Source: Mycobacterium lacus
Lineage (GTDB): Bacteria > Actinomycetota > Actinomycetes > Mycobacteriales > Mycobacteriaceae
Length of the DNA stretch: 64,000 nucleotides
Assembly: GCF_010731535.1 (NCBI RefSeq)
Contig: NZ_AP022581.1
Span: forward strand, 2,923,952 to 2,987,951
Direction: 5' to 3'
Positions 55,639 through 64,000 of the stretch are shown here, one piece after another. How positions within the stretch are numbered: the first letter of the stretch is position 1; each line of letters begins with the position of its first letter. A model generated the notes under the pieces. It was not told the DNA's origin. It did no database searches and saw only the letters and a program-made list of their open reading frames with translations. The translations under genes and the position numbers were made by a program.

Positions 55639-56499
55639 TCAGCGCCGCACTCGCCGGTACCAAGTACCGGCGAGTGCGGCGGCCACCAACAGCACCAACG
55701 CCGCCGCCCAAGGCCACACGCCATGCACGTGCACCCAGCCCGCCAACGCACCTTGCAGCCGACCGGCCGCGGCAATCACCGCATCCTGGGGATTCGCCCC
55801 GGCGCCCGCGACCAGGCGCACCTCGTAGAGCCCGTAGTAGGCCACGTACAACCCGACCAGCACCAGCAGCGCACCACCGATCCGGTGCACCACTGGCAGG
55901 ACGCGGCGCACACGCTCAGCCAGCGCCGTGCTTGCCGTCGCCGCGGCGACGGCAAGCACGCCGACGACCAGCGTCAGCCCAGCGACGTAGGCAAGGTAGA
56001 TCGACACGACCCCGAGAATCGAACCGCCCCGCAGCCCAGCGCCGGTGACCGCGAGAAACGGTCCAATGGTGCACGACAGCGAGGCGATCGCGTAGCTGAC
56101 GCCGTACCCATACATCGACCCAAGCCGAACCGTGGGAGCCCATCGCACGCCGAGCTGACGCGGCGTGAGCGCCGTCAACTCTCGGCCCGATAGCAACCAA
56201 ACCCCCAGGGCCATAAGCGTGATTCCGATGACCACCGTCGCATACGGCAAGTATCGCTGTACCGTCGTGGCCGCCGAGATGGTTAGCGCTCCGAACGATC
56301 CGAATACCGTTAAGAAGCCGAGCGCCATCGCCACGGTGGCTCCCAGAGCGCGGCCGAGCGGAGCCAACCCCCGCCGCGCGCCGGATTGCTGCCCGCGCAC
56401 CACCAGCAGCAGGTACACGGGCAGCATGGCGAAACCACACGGGTTGAGCGCTGCCACCAGTCCGGCGGCGAAGGCCAAACCGATCAGGGCCTGGTTCAC
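55639..56499 (-). CDS. CcdA-family thiol-disulfide transport protein
   Basis: A 286-residue inner-membrane protein with six or more helices that passes electrons outward to periplasmic thioredoxin-like proteins. The two redox cysteines are in LNPCGFAMLP and ASLSCTIGPFL, the CcdA signature. It ends 4 bp after mpt53 starts the operon, so the pair probably works together: this protein keeps the MPT53 CxxC reduced. Orthologue of Rv2877c. The extracellular loop and last helix are alanine-rich. Confidence 0.9.
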   Translation of the reverse strand: MNQALIGLAFAAGLVAALNPCGFAMLPVYLLLVVRGQQSGARRGLAPLGRALGATVAMALGFLTVFGSFGALTISAATTVQRYLPYATVVIGITLMALGVWLLSGRELTALTPRQLGVRWAPTVRLGSMYGYGVSYAIASLSCTIGPFLAVTGAGLRGGSILGVVSIYLAYVAGLTLVVGVLAVAAATASTALAERVRRVLPVVHRIGGALLVLVGLYVAYYGLYEVRLVAGAGANPQDAVIAAAGRLQGALAGWVHVHGVWPWAAALVLLVAAALAGTWYRRVRR

Positions 56500-56503
56500 G
56501 ACG

Positions 56504-57013
56504 TCAGGACGTCAGCGCGGCCACCCGGCCGGCCAGCTCCTGCTGGGACATAGCCGAGGTGGGGTTGTTCACGAACGTCGACGAGCCATCCGCGCGATAG
56601 AACACCCACGCCGGCTGCCACGGCACGTTGTAGCGGGCCCAGATCGCGCCGTCGGCGTCATTGAGGTTCGTAAAGTTCAGGTTGTACTTGGAGACGAAGT
56701 TCTGCATCGCGCCGACGTCAGAGCGGGCCGCGACGCCGACGAACGTGACCCCCGGATTGGCGGCCGCCACCTGGCTAAGGCCCGGGCCTTCGGCGTTGCA
56801 GAACGGGCACCACGGTGCCCAGAACCACAACACCGCCGGCTTGCCTTGCAGACTCGCGCCATCGAAAGGAGCACCACTGAGGGTGGTGGCGGTGAACTGC
56901 AGACGATCGTCCGCGGCCAGGGCGCGCGGGGCGGTGGCCAGCCCGAACGTCAGAGCGGCGGCGACCACGCCAGCGGCAAACAACTTGAGTGGGAACAACG
57001 GTCGAATACGCAT
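56504..57013 (-). CDS. mpt53: Secreted thioredoxin-like disulfide protein MPT53
   Basis: A 169-residue exported thiol-disulfide protein. A signal peptide (to about ALAADD) is followed by a thioredoxin fold with the active site WAPWCPFCN (CxxC) and the conserved cis-proline in VPWQP. In M. tuberculosis MPT53 (Rv2878c) is an oxidising DsbE-like protein. ATG 57013 is chosen because GAGG lies 6 bp upstream; an ATG four codons earlier is also open. Transcribed with the CcdA-like gene 4 bp downstream. Confidence 0.92.
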   Translation of the reverse strand: MRIRPLFPLKLFAAGVVAAALTFGLATAPRALAADDRLQFTATTLSGAPFDGASLQGKPAVLWFWAPWCPFCNAEGPGLSQVAAANPGVTFVGVAARSDVGAMQNFVSKYNLNFTNLNDADGAIWARYNVPWQPAWVFYRADGSSTFVNNPTSAMSQQELAGRVAALTS

Positions 57014-57171
57014 GGCTGGCCTCATTTGCTGGTAGGTACGCCTAGGACGACGAAATTCCCGCCTTGGTGGTTCAGCCCGCTGCGGGCACCCGTGACTGCC
57101 CAGCGGGAAATCCACGACGCCTGCGCGGCGTGTCGCGTCGTGTGGTTCACACTCGGCGCGGGTACGGAGGG

Positions 57172-57255
57172 CCTTCGGCGGCCAGCTGTCCGCAGGCTGG
57201 TGCTCAATCGCCTGCGCTCCAGCTACCCGCCTTCGGCGGCCAGCTGTCCGCAGGC
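57172..57255. repeat. 26-bp direct repeat duplicating the rlmN 3' end
   Basis: CCTTCGGCGGCCAGCTGTCC plus GCAGGC occurs at 57172-57197 and again at 57230-57255. The second copy encodes the C-terminus of RlmN; the first lies just beyond its stop codon. It looks like a small tandem duplication with a 32-bp spacer. Confidence 0.75.
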
Positions 57256-58326
57256 GGCGCTGATTTCGCGGCCGCGGGTGTCTCGCACGGTGCACGAGAC
57301 CCCTTTCGCGCGCACACGCTTGACGAACTCGCGTTCCACCGGCTTGGGGCTGGCGTCCCAATCACTTCCGGGGGTCGGGTTAAGCGGTATCAGGTTCACA
57401 TGCACCAGCGGCCCGAGAACACGATGCAGCCGCTTGCCCAGGAGGTCGCCCCGCCACGGTTGGTCGTTGACGTCACGAATCAGCGCGTACTCGACAGACA
57501 CTCGCCGGCCGGTCGTATCCGCGTAGTACCGGGCGGCGTCGAGCGCCTCGCCGATCTTCCAGCGGTTGTTCACCGGAACCAGCGTGTCGCGCAGCCCGTC
57601 GTCGGGCGCGTGCAGGGACAGCGCCAGGGTTACCCCGAGCCGTTCGTCGGCAAGTTTGCGGATCGCCGGGGCCAGACCCACCGTCGACACCGTCACCGAG
57701 CGGGCCGAGATGCCGAATCCGTGCGGCGGCGACTCCGTGATACGCCGGACCGCGGCCAGCACCCTGGCGTAGTTCGCCAACGGCTCCCCCATGCCCATGA
57801 ACACCACGTTCGATAGCCGCTGACCATGGGGGCCGAAGTCGTCCCGCAGCGCCGCTGCCCCGGCCCGCACCTGTTCGAGGATCTCCGCAGTCGACAAGTT
57901 CCGCGTCAACCCGCCCTGGCCGGTGGCGCAGAACGGACAGGCCATGCCGCAACCGGCCTGCGACGAGATGCACACCGTGTTGCGGTGCGGGTAGCGCATC
58001 AGCACCGACTCGAATGTGGTGCCATCGATGGCCCGCCACAACGTCTTTCGCGTCTCGCCGGCGTCACAGGTGAGTTCGGCGGCCGCGGTGAGTAGGTTCG
58101 GGAACATCGTCTCGGCGATCAGGTCGCGAACGGCCGCGGGAAGGTCGGTCATCTGTCGCGGGTCCGCGATCAATCGGCCGTAGTACTGGTGTGCAAGCTG
58201 CTTGGCCCGAAACGCCGGCAGCCCCAGTTCCGCGACGGCCGAAGCGCGACCCGCCGCATCGAGGTCGGCGAGGTGCCGCGGCGGCTTGCCGCGGCGCGGC
58301 ACGTGGAACGTCAACTCTTGGACCAT
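57223..58326 (-). CDS. rlmN: Dual-specificity 23S rRNA/tRNA adenine C2-methyltransferase
   Basis: Radical-SAM enzyme that methylates C2 of A2503 in 23S rRNA and A37 in some tRNAs. The 367-residue protein has [21 protein letters not shown] with the CX3CX2C iron-sulfur cluster motif, [22 protein letters not shown], and the methyl-carrying cysteine near the C-terminus in [13 protein letters not shown] 58326 gives [12 protein letters not shown], close to M. tuberculosis Rv2879c. A short duplication of its 3' end lies downstream. Confidence 0.94.
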   Translation of the reverse strand: MVQELTFHVPRRGKPPRHLADLDAAGRASAVAELGLPAFRAKQLAHQYYGRLIADPRQMTDLPAAVRDLIAETMFPNLLTAAAELTCDAGETRKTLWRAIDGTTFESVLMRYPHRNTVCISSQAGCGMACPFCATGQGGLTRNLSTAEILEQVRAGAAALRDDFGPHGQRLSNVVFMGMGEPLANYARVLAAVRRITESPPHGFGISARSVTVSTVGLAPAIRKLADERLGVTLALSLHAPDDGLRDTLVPVNNRWKIGEALDAARYYADTTGRRVSVEYALIRDVNDQPWRGDLLGKRLHRVLGPLVHVNLIPLNPTPGSDWDASPKPVEREFVKRVRAKGVSCTVRDTRGREISAACGQLAAEGG

Positions 58327-58359
58327 TACCCGTCCAGTATCGGCCAAGTCAGGGGCAGC

Positions 58360-59265
58360 CTAAGGTAGCAAAGTCAGCACGATCCAGGCCGCCACCGCGG
58401 ATGGGAGCACGCCGTCGAGCCGGTCCATCAGGCCTCCGTGGCCGGGCAACAGCCGGCCCATATCCTTGATGCCGAGGTCGCGCTTCACCTGAGACTCCAC
58501 CAGGTCGCCGAGCGTGGTGGTAAGCACGAAGAGAACACCCAGCAGCGCACCGACCCACGGCGCTTTGCCCACCAGGAACGTCACGGTGAGGATCGTTGCG
58601 GTGATCCCGCAGACCAGCGAACCGGCGAATCCCTCCCAGGACTTCTTCGGGCTGATCGTCGGGACCATCGGGTGCTTGCCGAAGAGCACCCCCACGGCGT
58701 AGCCACCGACGTCGGAAGCGATGACCGCGAGCATCAGGACGTACACCCGTCCCGCGCCGTTGTGCGGGTAGACCAGCATGGCTCCGAACGAGCCGAACAG
58801 CGGGACCCACGTCGCCAAGAAGACCGTTGCGGACACGTCGCGCAGGTAAGACGACTGCCCCGCCACGCCATTGGGGTCATGGGGGTCATGGAACCTGGTG
58901 TCCCGCATGAACAACCGCCAGATCATGCAGACAACCGCCGTGCCACCGAAGCCTGCCAACGCCCCTACGGCGTGGAACGGCCAGGTGAGCCACACGATGG
59001 CCTGACCACCGGCCAGCAATGGGATGAGCGGGATCAGATGCCCCGCTGCGCGCAGGCGCCGCACCACCTCGTGAGTCGCGACAAACATCGCGACGGCGAC
59101 GATGGCAACCCAAAGGCGAGGAGCGAACTGCAGCGCCGCGATGAGGACGCCGCCGATGGCAACGCCGACCGTGATCGCGGCGGGCAGATCGCGTCCCGCC
59201 CGGGACGTCTTCTTGGCGACCGGCTCGTCGGGCGGATTGCCTGCGCCGGCATTGGTCGTTGCCAC
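58360..59265 (-). CDS. cdsA: Phosphatidate cytidylyltransferase (CDP-diglyceride synthase)
   Basis: Makes CDP-diacylglycerol from phosphatidic acid and CTP in the inner membrane. The 301-residue protein has about eight helices after a 25-residue polar start. The family signature is at the C-terminus: SQVKRDLGIKDMGRLLPGHG then DRLDG, with PTISPKKSWEGFAGS before it. It is essential for phosphatidylinositol and related lipids. Orthologue of Rv2881c. It lies 21 bp after frr in the pyrH-frr-cdsA cluster. Confidence 0.95.
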   Translation of the reverse strand: MATTNAGAGNPPDEPVAKKTSRAGRDLPAAITVGVAIGGVLIAALQFAPRLWVAIVAVAMFVATHEVVRRLRAAGHLIPLIPLLAGGQAIVWLTWPFHAVGALAGFGGTAVVCMIWRLFMRDTRFHDPHDPNGVAGQSSYLRDVSATVFLATWVPLFGSFGAMLVYPHNGAGRVYVLMLAVIASDVGGYAVGVLFGKHPMVPTISPKKSWEGFAGSLVCGITATILTVTFLVGKAPWVGALLGVLFVLTTTLGDLVESQVKRDLGIKDMGRLLPGHGGLMDRLDGVLPSAVAAWIVLTLLP

Positions 59266-59286
59266 GGACTTGATTGCTGGCGGCCG

Positions 59287-59844
59287 CTAGACCTCCAGCA
59301 GCTCGCCTTCTTTGTGTTTGACCAGCTCGTCGATCTGGGCGGTGTACTGGTGGGTCGTCTTGTCCAGATCCTTTTCGGCGCGGCCGACCTCATCCTCTCC
59401 GGCCTCGCCCTCCTTACGGATGCGATGCAGCTCCTCCATCGCTTTGCGACGGATGTTGCGCACCGACACCTTGGCGTCCTCGCCCTTGCCCTTGGCCTGT
59501 TTGACGAGTTCCCGCCGGCGTTCCTCGGTGAGCTGTGGCACGGCCACCCGGATCAGGGTGCCGTCGTTGGTGGGGTTCACCCCCAGGTCGGAGTTACGGA
59601 TGGCCGTCTCGATCGCATGCAGCTGGTTGGCCTCGTAAGGCTTGATGACGACCAGCCGCGCCTCGGGGACATTGATGCTGGCCAACTGCGTGATGGGAGT
59701 ACTCGTGCCGTAATAGTCGATGACGATCCGGGAGAACATACCCGGGTTGGCGCGGCCGGTCCGGATGGTTGACAGGTCCTCCCGGGCCACCGACACGGCC
59801 TTCTCCATCTTCTCTTCGGCGTCGAAGAGAGCCTGGTCGATCAT
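59287..59844 (-). CDS. frr: Ribosome recycling factor
   Basis: A 185-residue protein that, with EF-G, splits the post-termination ribosome. The three-helix-bundle domain carries [23 protein letters not shown] at the N-terminus and [24 protein letters not shown] in the helical part. Length is exactly that of bacterial RRF. It sits 68 bp downstream of pyrH, the standard bacterial order tsf-pyrH-frr. Orthologue of Rv2882c. Confidence 0.97.
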   Translation of the reverse strand: MIDQALFDAEEKMEKAVSVAREDLSTIRTGRANPGMFSRIVIDYYGTSTPITQLASINVPEARLVVIKPYEANQLHAIETAIRNSDLGVNPTNDGTLIRVAVPQLTEERRRELVKQAKGKGEDAKVSVRNIRRKAMEELHRIRKEGEAGEDEVGRAEKDLDKTTHQYTAQIDELVKHKEGELLEV

Positions 59845-59912
59845 TTGCGCCGCTCCTCCTCATCGCTTTGCTCTGCATCGTCGCCGCCGCGGATCACTTG
59901 CGCCGCTCCTCC

Positions 59913-60734
59913 TCAGGTGGTGACCAGCGTTCCGATCTTCTCACCAGCGACCGCCCGGGCGATATTGCCATCGGTCAGCAGGTTGAACACCAGAATCGGC
60001 ATGCCATTGTCCATGCACAGGCTGAATGCGGTGGCGTCGGCTACCCGCAACCCGCGGTCGATGACCTCGCGATGACTGATCGCGGTGAGCAGTTCGGCCT
60101 CGGGGTTCTCCCGCGGATCCTCGGCAAACACACCATCGACCGCTTTGGCCATCAAGACCACGTCCGCGCCGATCTCGAGCGCCCGCTGCGCTGCCGTCGT
60201 GTCCGTCGAGAAGTACGGCAGCCCCATGCCGGCGCCGAAGATCACCACCCGGCCCTTTTCCAAGTGTCGGACGGCCCGCAACGGGAGGTAGGGCTCGGCC
60301 ACCTGACCCATCGTGATCGCGGTCTGGACTCGCGTGACGATGCCTTCCTTCTCGAGAAAGTCTTGCAGTGCAAGGCTGTTCATGACGGTGCCGAGCATTC
60401 CCATGTAGTCCGAACGGGTTCGCTCCATGCCGCGCTGCTGAAGTTGTGCGCCGCGGAAGAAGTTGCCGCCGCCGATCACGACGGCGACCTGCACGCCGCC
60501 CCGCACCACCTCGGCGATCTGACGGGCCACCTGCGCCACGACGTCCGGATCCAGCCCCACCTGGCCGCCGCCGAACATTTCGCCGCCGAGCTTGAGCAAC
60601 ACTCGCGAATACTTGGGCCGAGTCGCCGATTGGAGGCGAGGATGTCCAGAGCGCGGTCCAGCTGCCGGCACGCCGTTGCCGCTACTCGGCTCGGGCTTTC
60701 CCGGCGCCGCACCGGCGACATCCGACTCCGTCAT
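59913..60734 (-). CDS. pyrH: UMP kinase
   Basis: Phosphorylates UMP to UDP; a hexameric amino-acid-kinase-fold enzyme. The conserved core begins at [19 protein letters not shown] and includes [43 protein letters not shown] and GTLVTT at the end. A 43-residue N-terminal extension rich in proline, alanine and glycine precedes the core; it is longer than in M. tuberculosis PyrH (Rv2883c). Start ATG 60734 gives MTESDVAG, matching that protein. No other start is plausible. Confidence 0.94.
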   Translation of the reverse strand: MTESDVAGAAPGKPEPSSGNGVPAAGPRSGHPRLQSATRPKYSRVLLKLGGEMFGGGQVGLDPDVVAQVARQIAEVVRGGVQVAVVIGGGNFFRGAQLQQRGMERTRSDYMGMLGTVMNSLALQDFLEKEGIVTRVQTAITMGQVAEPYLPLRAVRHLEKGRVVIFGAGMGLPYFSTDTTAAQRALEIGADVVLMAKAVDGVFAEDPRENPEAELLTAISHREVIDRGLRVADATAFSLCMDNGMPILVFNLLTDGNIARAVAGEKIGTLVTT

Positions 60735-60965
60735 CAGACTCCTCGTATGCAACTGCGTGCATGAGCTGCCAGCCCGGCGGCCACCCCGGGACGGCACCAC
60801 ACATCCTGCCTCATCGCCGCACTGCGGCGTGGGCCGGGTGCACCAGAAGCAATGCATAATTCTGCGCCGAATCGGGTACTCACGGCTGCGCGGATAGACA
60901 TCTTCCAATGAGCTGTCCATTGGGTCGGGGGGTAATGGCACCCACAAGAAATCCGGAGATGCCTG

Positions 60966-61706
60966 TTGGACGTCGTACTGCTTACCGATGCGGCCGATTT
61001 CGAATCGGCCTTGCCGACGCTGGAGTCGTTCGCGCGTAGGGTGCGGCGTGAACCCCTTGACGCAGGTGCCGACGGGAACCATGAGGGGGCCGACGTCGCG
61101 ATCATCGACGCCCGCACCGACCCGACGGCGGCACGCTGGGTGTGTCGGCGGTTGACAGCTAGCGCGCCAGCCCTGGCGGTTGTCGCCGTGGTCACGCCGG
61201 CGGACTTCGTGGAGGTCGACGTGGACTGGCATTTCGACGACGTGCTGCTGGCGCCTGCCGGCACCGCCGAGCTGCAGACGCGGCTGCGGCTGGCGATCGC
61301 GCGTCGACGCTGTGCGCTCGAGGGCACACTCGAATTCGGCGACCTCGTCCTTCACCCGGCCCGCTATTCCGCGTCGCTTCGGGGCACGGACCTGGGTCTG
61401 ACCCTCACCGAGTTCAAGCTGCTGAATTTCCTGGTGCAACATGCCGGTCAGGCGTTTTCCCGTACCCGGCTGATGCATGAGGTCTGGGGGTTTGACTGCA
61501 CCGGCCGCGTCCGCACGGTCGACGTTCACGTGCGACGACTACGCGCCAAACTCGGAGCCGAGCACGAATCGATGGTCGACACCGTCCGCGGCGTGGGCTA
61601 CATGGCGGTGACACCGCCGCAGCCGCGCTGGATTGTCGGCGAGCCGGTGCTCGGTGCCGCGCTGGCATCAACGCCGGCGCCAACGCCCGACTCGATCGCG
61701 CGATAG
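60966..61706 (+). CDS. PhoB/OmpR-type response regulator with an atypical receiver domain
   Basis: A 246-residue transcription factor. The C-terminal winged-helix domain (about 115-215) is clear: [62 protein letters not shown]. The N-terminal domain has receiver-like beta strands ([11 protein letters not shown]) but the usual phosphoryl-acceptor aspartate pattern is not evident, so it may act without phosphorylation. TTG 60966 has GGAG 7 bp upstream. No kinase gene is nearby. Orthologue of Rv2884; M. tuberculosis carries an IS element downstream that is absent here. Confidence 0.85.
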   Translation: MDVVLLTDAADFESALPTLESFARRVRREPLDAGADGNHEGADVAIIDARTDPTAARWVCRRLTASAPALAVVAVVTPADFVEVDVDWHFDDVLLAPAGTAELQTRLRLAIARRRCALEGTLEFGDLVLHPARYSASLRGTDLGLTLTEFKLLNFLVQHAGQAFSRTRLMHEVWGFDCTGRVRTVDVHVRRLRAKLGAEHESMVDTVRGVGYMAVTPPQPRWIVGEPVLGAALASTPAPTPDSIAR

Positions 61707-61744
61707 GCATCTGCTCGGCACGTCGGCGCGGTCGAAGGCCACAT

Positions 61745-61765
61745 ATATGTCAAGATCGTTGATAT
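61745..61765. promoter_or_regulatory. Palindromic operator overlapping the marR start codon
   Basis: ATATGTCAA and TTGATAT are arranged around GATCG, with a perfect TCAA/TTGA core. The right half-site reaches into the ATG at 61764. MarR proteins bind such AT-rich palindromes, so autorepression is likely. Confidence 0.5.
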
Positions 61766-62183
61766 GGTTCAGGCCGAAGACGCGCCGCTGGGCTACCTGT
61801 TGTACCGGGTGGCGGCCGTATTGCGGCCGGAGGTTTCCACGGCCTTGAGTCCGCTCGGCCTGACGCTCCCCGAATTCGTGTGCCTGCGCATTCTTTCGAT
61901 CTCGCCAGGACTGTCCAGCGCCGAACTGGCCCGGCACGCCAACGTCACACCACAGGCGATGAACACCGTGCTGCGCAGGCTGGAAGACCTCGGCGCGGTG
62001 GCACGGCCCGCATCGGTGTCGTCCGGGCGCGCGCTGCCGGCCACGCTCACCGGCCAAGGCCACATCCTGCTGAAGCGGGCGGAGGCAGTCGTGCGCGCCG
62101 CCGATGCCCGCATCCTCGCCCGACTGAGCGGGGCTCAGCAGCGCGAGTTCAAACGCATGCTGCACACGCTCGGATCCGACTGA
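61764..62183 (+). CDS. MarR-family transcriptional regulator
   Basis: A 139-residue winged-helix repressor, equal in length to M. tuberculosis Rv2887. The MarR DNA-binding segment is SSAELARHANVTPQAMNTVL, followed by the wing with VARPASVSSGRALPATLT. Mutations in the M. tuberculosis orthologue are known to derepress Rv0560c and alter susceptibility to some compounds. There is no separate 5' leader of note: the palindrome overlaps the start. It converges with amiC, whose stop codon is 14 bp away. Confidence 0.92.
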   Translation: MVQAEDAPLGYLLYRVAAVLRPEVSTALSPLGLTLPEFVCLRILSISPGLSSAELARHANVTPQAMNTVLRRLEDLGAVARPASVSSGRALPATLTGQGHILLKRAEAVVRAADARILARLSGAQQREFKRMLHTLGSD

Positions 62184-62197
62184 CGCTCAGGCGCGAC

Positions 62198-63613
62198 TCA
62201 CCGTTGGGGGCCCTGGATCCTGGCCCACGGCTGGGCCTCTTCGAGTTCATAGGCCAGTTCCAGCAGCCGCGCCTCGCGCCCCACGTCCGCGGACAGCATC
62301 ATGCCTACGGGTAGGCCGTCGGCCGATTGAGCCAGCGGCAGCGATATCGCGGGCTCCCCGGTGACGTTTTGCAGCGGCGTGAACGCGACCCAGTCGACCA
62401 GCCGGTCGATGACCTGCTGATAGTCGGTGGGCGCGAGATGCCCTACCCGCGGCGTCTCCTCGGCAACCGTTGGTGTGAGCACGGCGTCGTAGGTACCGAA
62501 GAACGATGCGCTGCGCCGTCGCACCCTGCGCAGACGCAGGATCGCCAGCGGTAGCCGGTGCAGGTTACGGCCGCTGTGGCGGGCCAGCCCCAACGTCAGT
62601 TTGTCCAGCCGGGTCGGGTCGAACGTGGCGCCGAATTCGCGCCGGCCGATCCGAACCTGCGCCAGCGCCAACAGTCCCCAATACAGCACGAAATCGTCCG
62701 CGAAACTGTCCGGTACCGGAGGCTCGTCGACGTGTTCGACGTGGTGCCCCAGTTCCTCCAGCAGCGCCCCGGCCTTCAGTGTTAGCTCCCGCACCTGGGG
62801 GCTGGCCTCGCGCAGCAATGAGCGGGTCACCATAGCGATGCTCAACCGCTGTTTGCCGGGCCGTGTGACGTCACCGATCGGCGGCAGCTTGGGGTTACGC
62901 CAGAGACGCTCGGCCTCCCGGTAGAACGCGGCGGTGTCGCGTACCGATCGGGTCACCACGCCGTTGGCGACGATCCCCACCGGCATCCGTCGATACACCG
63001 GGTCCAGTGGCAACCGCCCGCGTGAGGGCTTCAGCCCGACGAGCCCGTTGCAGGACGCCGGGATGCGGATGGAACCGCCACCATCGTTGGCATGCGCGAT
63101 CGGCACCACACCAGCGGCGACGAGCGCGGCCGAGCCCGACGACGAGGCGCCCGCGGTGTAGTCGGTGTTCCACGGGTTGCGGACCGGTCCCAACCGGGGA
63201 TGCTCCGCGGCGGCGCTGAAGCCGAATTCCGACATCTGCGTCTTGCCCAGCGACACCAGCCCGGTGGCCCGCACCACCCGGGTTATCTCGCTGTCGGCGA
63301 CGGCCGCGTATGGTTCCCATGCGTCGGTGCCCCGCATCGACGGCTGCCCGGCGACGTCGACGTTGTCCTTGATGAATGTGGGCACGCCGTGAAAGAAGGC
63401 GTGGTCGGAGTCCCCTCTTGCGGCTGCGGCCCGTGCGGTGTCGAAGGCGGCGTAGGCCAAGCCGTTGAGTGCCGGGTTGACCGCTTCGGCGCGCGCGATC
63501 GCGGCCTCGGCGACCTCGCCCCGGGCCAGCCGGCCGGACCGGATGGCGTCGGCAAGGGCAACGGCGTCGAGGTCGCCGAGGGCGTCGTCAGTGAAAGCGT
63601 GTACGCGGTTCAT
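62198..63613 (-). CDS. amiC: Amidase (amidase-signature family)
   Basis: A 471-residue Ser-cisSer-Lys amidohydrolase. The catalytic lysine is in GVPTFIKDNVDVAG, and the glycine/serine-rich signature with both serines is GASSSGSAALVAAGVVPIA followed by GGGSIRIPASCNGLVGLKPS. The C-terminus ends with the MMLSADVGREARLLELAYELE pattern. It hydrolyses amides of unknown identity. Orthologue of AmiC (Rv2888c), located between marR and tsf. Confidence 0.92.
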   Translation of the reverse strand: MNRVHAFTDDALGDLDAVALADAIRSGRLARGEVAEAAIARAEAVNPALNGLAYAAFDTARAAAARGDSDHAFFHGVPTFIKDNVDVAGQPSMRGTDAWEPYAAVADSEITRVVRATGLVSLGKTQMSEFGFSAAAEHPRLGPVRNPWNTDYTAGASSSGSAALVAAGVVPIAHANDGGGSIRIPASCNGLVGLKPSRGRLPLDPVYRRMPVGIVANGVVTRSVRDTAAFYREAERLWRNPKLPPIGDVTRPGKQRLSIAMVTRSLLREASPQVRELTLKAGALLEELGHHVEHVDEPPVPDSFADDFVLYWGLLALAQVRIGRREFGATFDPTRLDKLTLGLARHSGRNLHRLPLAILRLRRVRRRSASFFGTYDAVLTPTVAEETPRVGHLAPTDYQQVIDRLVDWVAFTPLQNVTGEPAISLPLAQSADGLPVGMMLSADVGREARLLELAYELEEAQPWARIQGPQR

Positions 63614-63624
63614 ACTCTTGGCGG

Positions 63625-63999
63625 TTAAGCCTGGCCCACCTCGAAGCGAACGAACCGCGTCACCGTCACGCCGGCCTCGTCGAGCAGGGCCTTGACGGTC
63701 TTCTTGCTGTCGGCGACCGAGGGCTGCTCGAGCAGGACGGAATCCTTGAAGAAGCCGTTGAGGCGGCCCTCGACGATCTTGGGCAGGGCCTGCTCCGGCT
63801 TGCCCTCGGCCTTTGCGGTCTCCTCGGCGATGCGGCGTTCGCTGGCCACGACGTCCGCGGGCACGTCGTCGCGGGACAGGTAGCGCGCCTTGAGTGCGGC
63901 TATCTGCAGGGCGACGGCGTGCGCGGCTTCGGCATCGCCGCCGGTGTACTCGACCAGAACCCCTACCGCCGGCGGCAGATCGGCCGACCGCCGGTGCAG
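63625..63999 (-). CDS. tsf: Elongation factor Ts, C-terminal part
   Basis: Nucleotide exchange factor for EF-Tu. The gene runs off the right window edge; the visible 124 residues are the C-terminal portion of the core and dimerisation region: [72 protein letters not shown]. The frame is open to the edge. It ends 11 bp upstream of amiC. Orthologue of Rv2889c. The start is outside the window. Confidence 0.95.
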   Translation of the reverse strand: MHRRSADLPPAVGVLVEYTGGDAEAAHAVALQIAALKARYLSRDDVPADVVASERRIAEETAKAEGKPEQALPKIVEGRLNGFFKDSVLLEQPSVADSKKTVKALLDEAGVTVTRFVRFEVGQA

Positions 64000-64000
64000 G

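Noticed and set aside
1..64000. tRNA, rRNA or other structured RNA genes
   Set aside because: No cloverleaf-like or rRNA-like sequence was seen on reading either strand; a covariance-model search would be needed to be sure.

Overview
The window is chromosomal DNA of a high-GC slow-growing Mycobacterium related to the M. tuberculosis/M. kansasii/M. marinum group. This rests on PE, PE_PGRS and PPE genes, mycothione reductase, EfpA, an MPT83/DipZ/MPT70/MPT53 cluster and gene order. From memory, the order follows M. tuberculosis Rv2844 to Rv2889c with several insertions and losses. The species cannot be named from the sequence alone.

Layout. 1-4100: the 3' end of a ferritin-like DUF4439 gene, then two adjacent insertion sequences (ISL3 and IS1634 types), each with intact target duplications and a frameshifted transposase. 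The first splits a long terminator-like hairpin. 4111-14696 (minus strand): proS, efpA, siroheme and cobalamin genes (cysG, cobB, cobO, a ChlI/ChlD-like chelatase), a GNAT enzyme and mqo. 14873-21193 (plus): two tandem PE_PGRS genes, a hydrolase and mtr. 21196-33368: a nickel/hydrogenase island with a Fur-family regulator, a Nur-box-like operator, nicT, hypA, hypB, a relic of a [NiFe]-hydrogenase small subunit, a 39-residue membrane protein, a hydrogenase protease, a broken hypC, hypF, a SIS-HypC fusion, a second SIS protein, hypE, hypC, hypD, a DUF6390-like relic and a phosphodiesterase-like gene. 33879-37139: two PPE genes, each preceded by a very short ORF, one of them a PE remnant. 37157-41385 (minus): a gene set resembling gamma-glutamyl-polyamine catabolism (SDR, aldehyde dehydrogenase, C26 hydrolase, glnA4). 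41490-51828 (minus): a hydrolase-like gene, cobyric acid synthase, mapB, a DUF1707 protein, a penicillin-binding lipoprotein, a GNAT protein, ispG, rip1 and dxr. 52016-57013: mpt83, dipZ, mpt70, a DUF2631 protein, a CcdA-like protein and mpt53. 57223-64000: rlmN, cdsA, frr, pyrH, a PhoB-like regulator, a MarR regulator, amiC and the start-truncated tsf.

The most interesting part is the hydrogenase island. The nickel import, GTPase and Fe(CN)2CO assembly genes look intact and translationally coupled. The structural hydrogenase genes are reduced to an internally deleted stub of a group-1h-like small subunit with no large subunit, and genes at several points of the operon are decayed. Either the maturation set now serves a hydrogenase encoded elsewhere, or the operon has been caught during reductive loss, an intermediate toward M. 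tuberculosis, which keeps nicT but not hyp. The island also carries a paired SIS/SIS-HypC module whose function is not established.

Other points are three promoter-like elements of identical architecture (CCATCC/CAATCC, 15 bp, CCGAAT/ACGAAT) before mpt83, dipZ and mpt70 that match the SigK pattern, and the absence here of three toxin-antitoxin loci that interrupt the same region in M. tuberculosis. Locus numbers and orthologue comparisons are from memory, not from a search.
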